DNA of 53,204 nucleotides from positions 1 to 53,204 of the forward strand of contig WFQU01000098.1 in the NCBI GenBank assembly GCA_015486845.1. Reading direction: 5' to 3'. Position 1 is the first letter of the stretch; every line of letters starts with the position of its first letter. Under the pieces are notes generated by a model, which was not told the origin of the DNA, made no database searches, and saw only the letters and a program-made list of their open reading frames with translations. Shown here one piece after another: positions 31,974 to 39,167 of this stretch. A program made the position numbers and the translations under genes. Source of the DNA: Anaerolineae bacterium. Lineage in GTDB: Bacteria > Chloroflexota > Anaerolineae > JAADDB01.

Positions 31974-32450
31974 TTAAGTATGCGGCGCATCCAACTGTGA
32001 ACCGTCCTCGGCCGGCAGCCAGGGCAAATAGTCCAACTGCACATTAGCCTGATGCAAAAAATCTGCGGAATAAGGATCCGGATAGGCGCCGGCATAAACG
32101 ACCCGCACTAAACCAGCATTGATGATCATTTTCGCACAAGTCAAACAAGGTTGGTGCGTGACATAAATCGTGCCGCCCAGCACGCTAACCCCATACCGGG
32201 CGGCTTGAATAATAGCGTTTTGCTCGGCATGTAAAGTACGGACACAATGGCCATCAACCATCAAATGCCCCACGTCATCACAATGTGGCAGCCCAATCGG
32301 GGAACCATTGTAGCCGGTAGTCAAGATACGCTTGTCCTTGACAATAATAGCGCCTACGTGGGCGCGATCGCAAGTGCTACGCTGCGCTACAGCGAAAGCA
32401 ATGCCCATAAAGTACACATCCCAGGAAGGACGCTGATGTTTTTCAGTCAT
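31974..32450 (-). CDS. comEB: dCMP deaminase (ComEB family)
   Basis: A 158-residue zinc-dependent deaminase that converts dCMP to dUMP for thymidylate synthesis. Zinc site: H74-A-E76 in HAEQNAI, and C102-x2-C105 in PCLTCAKM. The C-terminal VVYAGAYPDP segment is typical of the family. It follows upp by 22 bases with SD AAGGGGAG, making a pyrimidine salvage pair. Confidence 0.93.
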   Translation of the reverse strand: MTEKHQRPSWDVYFMGIAFAVAQRSTCDRAHVGAIIVKDKRILTTGYNGSPIGLPHCDDVGHLMVDGHCVRTLHAEQNAIIQAARYGVSVLGGTIYVTHQPCLTCAKMIINAGLVRVVYAGAYPDPYSADFLHQANVQLDYLPWLPAEDGSQLDAPHT

Positions 32451-32472
32451 GCTGCTCCCCTTCTCGACCTAA

Positions 32473-33126
32473 TCAACCTGTGCCAAACTGGCGGTCACCG
32501 GCATCGCCCAGGCCGGGAACAATGAAGCCTGCCGGCGGATCGCCCTCTTGTTGCGGCGACGGGGTCAAATGATCGTCCACGGCTGCGAGGTAAATTGGCA
32601 CGTCAGGGTGGGTTTCCGAAAGATGGCGCACCCCTTCCGGCGCAGCGATAATACCGACAAACTTGATTTGCTGGGCACCCCACGATTTCAGGATGTTCAC
32701 GACTTCTACCGCCGAGCCACCAGTAGCCAGCATAGGGTCCAACACTAAGCAGACTTGCACGGTGGGGTCTACCGGCAAACGGTTATAATAAGCAACGGGC
32801 CGCAATGTGCGTTCATCCCGATACAAGCCAATATGCCACACCTCAGCGTTCGGCATCATCTCCCAAATGCCCTCCACCATGCCCAAGCCGGCGCGCAATA
32901 CCGGCACAAGGCCAATTTTCTCGGCCAGTTCGTGCCCCGAAGTCATGGCTAACGGCGTCTGCACCGTTTTCGGCTCCACTTGCAAATCCATGGTCGCCTC
33001 GTAGGCCAACAAAATAGCGATTTCTCGCACCAACTGGCGAAATTTCTTTGGGCTGGTATCCACATCCCGCAATAACGTCAACTTATGCAAGATCAACGGG
33101 TGATTGGAAATAGAAACACGTCCCAT
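32473..33126 (-). CDS. upp: Uracil phosphoribosyltransferase
   Basis: A 217-residue UPRTase that turns uracil and PRPP into UMP. The N-terminal [16 protein letters not shown], the [17 protein letters not shown] block, and the PRPP loop [14 protein letters not shown] are all present, with the C-terminal [13 protein letters not shown] uracil-binding region. Length matches the family (about 208). The start has AAGGGGA about 5 bases upstream. An intrinsic terminator sits just 18 bases before the start codon, so expression may depend on read-through. PsuG, if active on pseudouridine 5'-phosphate, would supply uracil to this enzyme. Confidence 0.95.
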   Translation of the reverse strand: MGRVSISNHPLILHKLTLLRDVDTSPKKFRQLVREIAILLAYEATMDLQVEPKTVQTPLAMTSGHELAEKIGLVPVLRAGLGMVEGIWEMMPNAEVWHIGLYRDERTLRPVAYYNRLPVDPTVQVCLVLDPMLATGGSAVEVVNILKSWGAQQIKFVGIIAAPEGVRHLSETHPDVPIYLAAVDDHLTPSPQQEGDPPAGFIVPGLGDAGDRQFGTG

Positions 33127-33144
33127 AATGTCCCCTTACACACG

Positions 33145-33170
33145 AAAAAACGCCCACGCTATGGGCGTTT
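33145..33170 (-). terminator. Intrinsic terminator between the DksA-like gene and upp
   Basis: On the minus strand AACGCCCA-TAGCG-TGGGCGTT is followed by TTTT. It lies 13 bases after the DksA-like stop codon and 18 bases before the upp start. Confidence 0.85.
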
Positions 33171-33183
33171 CCCTGCTCGGCAA

Positions 33184-33621
33184 TCAAACTTCCTCATCTC
33201 CTCTAATGTCGAAAGCACTCATGAAGTTTGTCGGCGGGCGATAATGAATACCGCGTCGCTCCAGCCTTTCCACCTCTGCTTGACATTTAATACACAATGT
33301 TGCATCCGGCTTAGCCAGCAAACGTGCCGGGGCAATAGGACGCCCACAACGCTCACAAATGCCGTAAACGCCATGGTCAAACTTAGCCAATGCCCGTTGG
33401 ACAGATCGCAATCGTTTTTTCAGGTTCGCCGCTAAAGCCTGATACTTTTCCCGCTCGGCGATCTGCGGATCCCCCTCTTCCAAATCAATATCCACTTCCG
33501 ATGTGCGCATTGCGTCTTGCAAATGCTGCAAATCATTGAGGATCGCCTGCTCATCCTGCTGCAAACGCTGCCGCTGGTTTTCTAAGTCAATGGTTTCCAC
33601 TTCATCGTAGAGATCATCCAT
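33184..33621 (-). CDS. DksA/TraR-type C4 zinc-finger protein
   Basis: A protein of 145 residues from ATG 33621, chosen because AAGGAGGAAG lies just upstream; the track's longer start would begin before the likely transcription start. An N-terminal coiled coil (about 10-85) precedes the zinc finger CERC..CIKC (C89, C92, C110, C113). Members bind the RNA polymerase secondary channel and often work with (p)ppGpp; the acidic tip residues that define true DksA (DxxDxA) are not obvious, so it may be a DksA-like regulator of unknown target. A relA gene is in the same window. Confidence 0.88.
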   Translation of the reverse strand: MDDLYDEVETIDLENQRQRLQQDEQAILNDLQHLQDAMRTSEVDIDLEEGDPQIAEREKYQALAANLKKRLRSVQRALAKFDHGVYGICERCGRPIAPARLLAKPDATLCIKCQAEVERLERRGIHYRPPTNFMSAFDIRGDEEV

Positions 33622-33701
33622 ACTATCTTCCTCCTTCAGCAAGCTATCACCCCACCTGACAACGAGCGCCCGAACTGCGGGTAACACTATCAAATTGGCC
33701 T

Positions 33702-33730
33702 CTTATACCAATTTTTCCTCATTTCGTCAA
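33702..33730 (-). promoter_or_regulatory. Promoter of the DksA-like gene
   Basis: On the minus strand TTGACG and TATAAG are separated by exactly 17 bases. The start is near 33695, giving a leader of about 75 bases. Confidence 0.7.
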
Positions 33731-34057
33731 TATTAGGAGGAAGGTTGCAACACCTTGCCATAGCAAAAGAAAGAAAAGTTCAGCGCATCATGCAACTGCT
33801 ATAAAAGGCCACCGTTAGCAAGGCTATAACGATGACCTTTTAACAAGATAGTTTCTCGACAAAGAGAAAATACAAAGACACGAATTTAATTTCCCTTCGT
33901 ACCTTCGCATGAGGAAAGCCTTCCTGAGAAACTTAACAAATAGTTTTTCTCCGGATCGACAACAAAATAATGACTCTACTGCAAAAAGGTTCACCGCCGA
34001 GAGCACAGAGGACGCAGAGAGATAACGAATATCCTCCTTTGAAAATAAACTTCTCTG

Positions 34058-34092
34058 GGGGGTGGCCGAGGGCATTGCCCTCGGCTACCCTC
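34058..34092. repeat. 17-bp inverted repeat, second copy
   Basis: GGGTGGCCGAGGGC/GCCCTCGGCTACCC matches 19601-19635 with one or two changes. On the minus strand its flank reads TATTTTCAAAGGAGG, the recurrent SD-like end. Confidence 0.8.
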
Positions 34093-34146
34093 TCCTCCGA
34101 AAAAAGGAACGCAGATAAACGCAGGCTGCACACGCAGATAAAAAAC

Positions 34147-34383
34147 CAATCCCCTTTAAGAAGTTCAACTTCTACGAGAAGTTGAACTTCTTATCGACAG
34201 CGTGCTCCGCCCGAGCGCACGGAGGTCAAATCCCCGTGCTACGTCGCTAAGAAGCCCCCTGAAAGGGGGCTGGTGTTGAGCAGCCTTTTGGCAGCGAACG
34301 CAACCTTGACGTACCCCGCCGCCGTACCGGAATCGAGGCTTTAGCCGGTGGTAGACCCACCAACCCACCTAAAGGCTTGACAC
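34147..34383 (+). repeat. Composite intergenic repeat, longest copy
   Basis: The 16-bp perfect palindrome AAGAAGTTCAACTTCT-ACG-AGAAGTTGAACTTCTT (34158-34192) is followed by a CCGTGCTAC block, a GAAAGGGGGCTGGTGTT block, and the CCTTGACGTACCCCG...GGCTTGAC block shared with 4598-4774. Confidence 0.8.
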
Positions 34384-34426
34384 CAGCCGCTTCGTTTTCA
34401 TCCGCTGTGGTGCGCTGCAGACCCAT
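34247..34426 (-). other. 59-codon ORF inside repeats
   Basis: Starting at ATG 34426, with GGAGGA about 5 bases upstream, the frame reads MGLQRTTADENEAAG, then VKPLGGLVGLPPAKASIPVR and a basic end, stopping at TAG 34247. It is just under the ORF-track limit. Related short starts with SD occur in other copies (for example MSLRHTTADEN at 47692 on the minus strand). It may be translated, but its sequence is wholly repeat-derived, so I do not call it a gene. Confidence 0.3.
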
Positions 34427-34508
34427 GCCGACTCCTCCGAAATAGCTGTTTTTATCTCTGCGTTCTCCGCGAGCTCTGCGGTAAGAAAACTTTTTTCAGG
34501 AAAGCCAA
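34384..34508 (-). repeat. Repeat abutting the malic enzyme 3' end
   Basis: It shares TCCGAAATAGCTGTTTTTAT, CTCTGCGGTAAGAA and TTTTTTCAGGAAAGCCAA with 11736-11864. Both copies end within a few bases of the stop codon of a minus-strand gene. Confidence 0.7.
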
Positions 34509-34517
34509 TAATACGCA

Positions 34518-35870
34518 CTACTCTTCTTCATAAGGAGCCAAATCAGCTCTAGCTAAGCCCTGCGCCCGCGCTGTTTGGGCGACAGCTCTAGCGACAGCAA
34601 AATGCACCTTTTTGTCCAGCGGGCTCGGCACTAAGTCACCTGGTGCCGCCATATCGGCGATGGTCTGTGCGGCAGCCAGGTACATTTCCCGGCTCACATA
34701 AGGGACATACGCATCAACAGCGCCACGGATAATCCCTGGGAAACCTAACACATTGTTCACAGATTTCCCATCCGCAGCAAAAGCAGCACCAGCTTTCATA
34801 GCCACACCCGGGTCAATTTCCGACTTGGGATTCGAGATAGCTAAAATAATCTGTCCTTTGCGCACCCACTCCGGCTTAATGAGATTAGGCACACCGGTTG
34901 TGGCCACAACAATGTCCGCTGCGTCCATGATTTCCCGAAGTGATGACGGTGTGCCACCATAATCCGAGAAACGTTGCAACGCTTCCTGTGAAAGATCAGC
35001 GCCCAAAACAGAATGTCCGGTCAAACCCATAGCCATTCTGCTGATGGCCATCCCCGCCGCCCCCAGGCCGATCTGCCCGATAGTAGCTTGCATCAAATCA
35101 GTTCCAGCCTGTTTACAAGCGTTGGTGAGCGCCGCTGTCACAACAACCGCTGTGCCGTGCTGATCATCATGCATCACTGGGATGTCCAGCCTTTTCTGTA
35201 GCCGCTCTTCAATCTCGAAACAGCGGGGAGCCGATATGTCTTCCAACTGGATGAACGAAAAAGTCGGCGCAATAGCCGCAATCGTTTCGACAATCGTGTC
35301 GACATCTTTGGTATTGAGCAAAATTGGCATACCAGAGAGGCCTACGAAGGACTCCATCAACATGGCTTTTCCCTCCATGACCGGCATCCCGGCCACCGGG
35401 CCAATATCCCCCAACCCTAATATAGCAGTACCATCCGTAATAATAGCCACAAAATGTGAAATCGAGGTATACATTCTGGCCAGGGATGGATCGTTTTCTA
35501 TACGTTTACAAACCTCCGCCACGCCCGGGGTATAAACGCGACGCAGGATGGCCGGCGTGTTTACAATATACCTGCTCCGAATAGCAATCTTCCCTCCTAC
35601 ATGTAACTCTAAGACATCATCCCTAACCTCCAATACCTCAGTACCTTCGTTATGCACCATAGCATTGATAATACGTTGTGTTTGTTCCTCATCGTCAGAT
35701 TGTATGACAATTTCACGGATCGTGTGACGGTGCGTCTGGCGAATAAGCTCAATATTAGCTACACTCCCGCCCTCTTCTGCAACAGCTGTCAACAATCTTG
35801 CCAACGTCCCCGGTACTTGCTCGTTTTTACACCGTACCGTGCGTATAATTCTGTGTCCTGAATAAGACAT
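34518..35870 (-). CDS. NAD-dependent malic enzyme with N-terminal ACT domain
   Basis: A protein of 450 residues from ATG 35870 (AAGGAG 6 bases upstream; the track's first ATG touches the SD). It decarboxylates malate to pyruvate. Residues 5-85 form an ACT domain, which likely senses a small effector such as an amino acid. The catalytic part has the SRYIVNTPAIL and VYTPGVAEVC entry, DGTAILGLGDIGP, the metal-binding QLEDISAPRCFEIE and MHDDQHGTAVV. Lacking the phosphotransacetylase-like extension, it is of the short NAD type. Possible partner of ald in pyruvate supply. Confidence 0.92.
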   Translation of the reverse strand: MSYSGHRIIRTVRCKNEQVPGTLARLLTAVAEEGGSVANIELIRQTHRHTIREIVIQSDDEEQTQRIINAMVHNEGTEVLEVRDDVLELHVGGKIAIRSRYIVNTPAILRRVYTPGVAEVCKRIENDPSLARMYTSISHFVAIITDGTAILGLGDIGPVAGMPVMEGKAMLMESFVGLSGMPILLNTKDVDTIVETIAAIAPTFSFIQLEDISAPRCFEIEERLQKRLDIPVMHDDQHGTAVVVTAALTNACKQAGTDLMQATIGQIGLGAAGMAISRMAMGLTGHSVLGADLSQEALQRFSDYGGTPSSLREIMDAADIVVATTGVPNLIKPEWVRKGQIILAISNPKSEIDPGVAMKAGAAFAADGKSVNNVLGFPGIIRGAVDAYVPYVSREMYLAAAQTIADMAAPGDLVPSPLDKKVHFAVARAVAQTARAQGLARADLAPYEEE

Positions 35871-36188
35871 TTGCATCTCCTTTTAGTTCTGCTTCATTTC
35901 TATTGCACAAACGACTAAACACATCACGCTCTGATTATTATAGTCATGTTACGTAGTAACAGTAATAATCTAAATCAGCTTTCTGAAGATGTTACAGACA
36001 TTGTTGCCAAAGGGTATTGGCACAGCACAATTCTGGAAAATATGGTAAACTGTAATAGGAGTTATCCGTATTTTCGAGGCGAAACCAATGACCGAGATGG
36101 CTCACACTCCCTACGTCTGAAAAATACGCAGCACTAATTGTTCTCCTGACGCGGCGAACATAAGACGATATGAAACAGGACCGAAACA
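35871..36188. other. 318-base divergent intergenic region
   Basis: Nothing coding is supported; the 63-aa ORF at 35946 has no SD. A weak promoter toward ppk1 is listed separately. Confidence 0.5.
36017..36046 (+). promoter_or_regulatory. Possible promoter of ppk1
   Basis: TTGGCA and TATGGT are separated by 18 bases; the -10 match is weak. The leader would be about 135 bases. Confidence 0.3.
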
Positions 36189-38333
36189 ATGACTCACGTA
36201 GAAACGAACAGGAACCACAAGCCGGCAAAGCCAATCGATCTGGATGCGCCGTCGCTCTATATCAACCGAGAATTAAGCTGGTTGCAATTCAATAACATGG
36301 TTCTAGAAGAAGCTTGTGATCCGATCCATCCGTTATTGGAGCGCGCCAAATTTCTGGCGATTTTTGCTAATAATTTAGACGAATTCTTCATGATCCGCGT
36401 CTCCGGCTTACGTCGGCAATTACAGGCCGGCGCGTTGGAATTACCACCGGACGCCATGTCCCCGGCCGAACAGTTAGCGGCTATCCGGCAACAATTGTTG
36501 CCGCAGTTGGATCAGTTCAGCCATTGCTGGCGCGACGATATCCTACCAAAATTACAACAAGCCGGCATTCAGGTTTTAGATTACGGCCTTCTGAAAAAGA
36601 AACAGCGCAAATTGCTACGTCACTACTTCAAGCAGGAAATTTTCCCCGTTTTGACCCCGTTGGCTTTCGATCCGGGGCACCCGTTTCCGCATATTTCCAA
36701 CTTGAGCCTAAATTTAGCTATCATTGTCAATGACCCGGCCCGAGGTGAGCTTTTCGCCCGGCTAAAAATACCGGACCTCTTTCCCAGATTATTATCCATT
36801 CCGAGCGAAGAAGAAGCGGATAGTTATGCAGAGCTAGGACTGGTGGGGCACGGTTCTGGCACGTACGTCTGGATAGAGGAAGTTATCGCAGCCAATTTAG
36901 CTCAGCTTTTCCCCGGGCTTGAAGTGATCGACGCTTACCCGTTCCGGGTGACGCGCGACGCGGACATAGAAATTGAAGAGGACGAAGCTTCCGATTTGCT
37001 GAGCGCCATCGAAGACGGCGTAGAACAGAGAGAATTCGGTTCAACAGTTCGTTTGCAAGTAGGCGCCACCATGCCGCCCACGGTATTGCATTTCCTAATG
37101 AAAGAGCTGGACATGGCGCCTTATCAGGTTTTTCAGTTAAATCTGCCTTTAGCCATGCGAGACCTGATGGAATTGACGGCTATTCAGCGGTCTGAACTAA
37201 AGAATGCGCCCTTCTTGCGATCATTGCCCCCCCAGTTCGCCGGCCATGAGTCACTATTCGACGTAATCCGCCGCCAGGATATCATGCTTTACCATCCTTA
37301 TGACAGTTTTGCGCCAGTGCTGGATTTCCTGGAAGCTGCAGCTACTGATCCAAACGTGGTAGCCATCAAACAAACTTTGTACCGCGTCGGCCAAAATGCG
37401 CCGGTAGTGGCTGCTTTGTTAAAAGCCAGAGAGCGCGGCAAACAGGTCGCCGTTCTAGTTGAGCTAAAAGCGCGTTTCGACGAAGAGAACAACATCGGCT
37501 GGGCGCGTGCGCTGGAACAAGCCGGCGTTCATGTGGTATACGGTCTGATGGGATTGAAAACGCATGCCAAAATATGCATGGTCGTGCGTCGGGAACGAGA
37601 CGGCATCAAACGGTACGTGCACATAAGCACCGGCAATTACAATGCTGTCACGGCGAATATTTACACCGATCTTGGCTTTTTCACCAGCGATGAGGAGATT
37701 GGCGATGACGTTTCGGCGCTGTTCAACGCGTTGACCGGTTATTCCCGGCAAGACAATTACCACAAATTGCTGGTCGCGCCGGGCAAGATGCGTACTGAGA
37801 TCCTGCAGCGCATCGAACGCGAGATCACTCAACACAAGAAAGATGGCTCTGGCTATCTCGCCTTCAAGATGAACGCGTTGGTAGATAAAGCGTCCATCCA
37901 GGCTCTGTACCGCGCTTCCCAGGCCGGCGTGAAAGTGGATTTACAGGTCCGGGGCATTTGCTGCTTGCGTCCCGGCGTGCCCGGCGTCAGCGACAATATC
38001 AAAGTGACCTCCATCGTGGGGCGTTTCTTAGAACACCCACGCATCTATTATTTCCACAACGGCGGCGATGAAGAGTTGTTGTTGGGCAGCGCCGACTTAA
38101 TGCCACGCAACCTGGACCGCCGGGTGGAGATTCTGTTCCCGGTCGAAGAACCGAATCTGCTGCATTCAATCCGCGATCAAATTCTGGCTGTTCACTTGCG
38201 GGACAATGTCAAAGCGAGACAATTGTTGCCGGATGGCCATTACCGGCATCTGCAACCGGCTAAAGATGAAACAGCGTTGGATTCTCAGCAATGGATGCTG
38301 GAGCATAAAGGCATTTGGCACATTGAGGGGTAA
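36189..38333 (+). CDS. ppk1: Polyphosphate kinase 1
   Basis: A 714-residue PPK1 that reversibly builds polyphosphate from ATP. The N-terminal domain begins with LYINRELSWLQFN. In the catalytic C-terminal half the two phosphohistidine-type motifs are THAKICMV (H459, the autophosphorylated residue) and HISTGNYN (H478), with QTLYRVGQNAPVV and GSADLMPRNLDRRVE also conserved. Length is standard. Followed by a metallophosphoesterase gene, 33 bases on, and facing the CYTH-HTH-HD-CHAD gene: a polyphosphate neighbourhood. Confidence 0.96.
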   Translation: MTHVETNRNHKPAKPIDLDAPSLYINRELSWLQFNNMVLEEACDPIHPLLERAKFLAIFANNLDEFFMIRVSGLRRQLQAGALELPPDAMSPAEQLAAIRQQLLPQLDQFSHCWRDDILPKLQQAGIQVLDYGLLKKKQRKLLRHYFKQEIFPVLTPLAFDPGHPFPHISNLSLNLAIIVNDPARGELFARLKIPDLFPRLLSIPSEEEADSYAELGLVGHGSGTYVWIEEVIAANLAQLFPGLEVIDAYPFRVTRDADIEIEEDEASDLLSAIEDGVEQREFGSTVRLQVGATMPPTVLHFLMKELDMAPYQVFQLNLPLAMRDLMELTAIQRSELKNAPFLRSLPPQFAGHESLFDVIRRQDIMLYHPYDSFAPVLDFLEAAATDPNVVAIKQTLYRVGQNAPVVAALLKARERGKQVAVLVELKARFDEENNIGWARALEQAGVHVVYGLMGLKTHAKICMVVRRERDGIKRYVHISTGNYNAVTANIYTDLGFFTSDEEIGDDVSALFNALTGYSRQDNYHKLLVAPGKMRTEILQRIEREITQHKKDGSGYLAFKMNALVDKASIQALYRASQAGVKVDLQVRGICCLRPGVPGVSDNIKVTSIVGRFLEHPRIYYFHNGGDEELLLGSADLMPRNLDRRVEILFPVEEPNLLHSIRDQILAVHLRDNVKARQLLPDGHYRHLQPAKDETALDSQQWMLEHKGIWHIEG

Positions 38334-38366
38334 GTGCCGGGCGGCCCGGCCGGGGAGCATCGTCCT

Positions 38367-39110
38367 GTGAAAGTTATGCTCATTGGTGATGTCCATGGCA
38401 ATTTGCCGGCGCTGCTGGCAGTCATCCGACATGCCGAACAGCAAGGCGTCACGCGCATTTGGAATGTGGGGGACTTTGTCGGCTACGGGCCGTATCCGGA
38501 CGAAGTGGTCAGCTATTTACGTGACCGCGCTGCATTGAATATCACCGGTAATTACGACCTCAACGTGCTCAACTTTCCGGCCAAAGCGGAGAAATGGCGG
38601 CACAGCAAGCATCCGCTGAAGTATTTGGCGTTCCGCTGGGCATACGAACAGCTTTCGTCAGCCAACCGCGCTTTTCTGCGTGCGTTGCCGCCGGAGGCCC
38701 GCCTGAAAGCCGGCAAATTGCGCGTGCTCTTGGTACACGGCAGCCCGGCTTCTAACAAAGAACATTTAACCGTTGAGACGCCTGTCGCCCGGTTGCGCGA
38801 GCTGGCCCGAATGGCGGATGCAGAGGTCATTCTGTGTGGACATTCCCACCAGCAGTTTGCCCGACAGACAGATGGAGTCTGGTTCGTCAATCCAGGCAGC
38901 GTGGGCCGGCCCGACGATGGTGATCCCCGGGCATCATACGCTATTCTGCACTTGAAACACGGCACGCTGGCAGCAAAACATTACCGGGTGGTATACGATG
39001 TACAAGCGACCGTTGAGGCGCTCCGGGCTGCGCATCTGCCAGAGGCTTTCGCCCAGATGTTGCTGCAAGGGCACGATCTGAACGCTGTTTTGGCTGCCGG
39101 GCAAGAGTAA
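38367..39110 (+). CDS. Metallophosphoesterase (YfcE/MJ0936-like)
   Basis: A protein of 247 residues from GTG 38367 (GGGGAG about 9 bases before; the track begins directly after the ppk1 stop). Calcineurin-like metal motifs: GDVHGN (7-12), GDFVGYGPYPDE, GNYDLNV and CGHSHQQF. It is probably a two-metal phosphodiesterase or phosphatase. Its position just behind ppk1 suggests a role with polyphosphate or nucleotides released from it, but family members are promiscuous, so no substrate is assigned. Confidence 0.85.
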   Translation: MKVMLIGDVHGNLPALLAVIRHAEQQGVTRIWNVGDFVGYGPYPDEVVSYLRDRAALNITGNYDLNVLNFPAKAEKWRHSKHPLKYLAFRWAYEQLSSANRAFLRALPPEARLKAGKLRVLLVHGSPASNKEHLTVETPVARLRELARMADAEVILCGHSHQQFARQTDGVWFVNPGSVGRPDDGDPRASYAILHLKHGTLAAKHYRVVYDVQATVEALRAAHLPEAFAQMLLQGHDLNAVLAAGQE

Positions 39111-39167
39111 GACTTCCTTGTGCGATGTCTCATCTCCGTTCAAACAAAACGCCGATTAGCTATACGC

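Larger units (their letters stand above)
33622..34517. other. 896-base intergenic region, repeats
   Basis: After the promoter of the DksA-like gene, the region from about 33980 on is built of repeats: a GCCGAGAGCACAGAGG stretch, the 17-bp inverted repeat (34058-34092), the composite repeat (34147-34383) and the TCCGAAATAGC repeat (34384-34508). About 250 bases (33735-33980) show nothing recognisable. Confidence 0.65.

Noticed and set aside
35946-36137. 63-codon plus-strand ORF before ppk1
   Set aside because: No SD, no recognisable composition, and it overlaps the likely ppk1 promoter.
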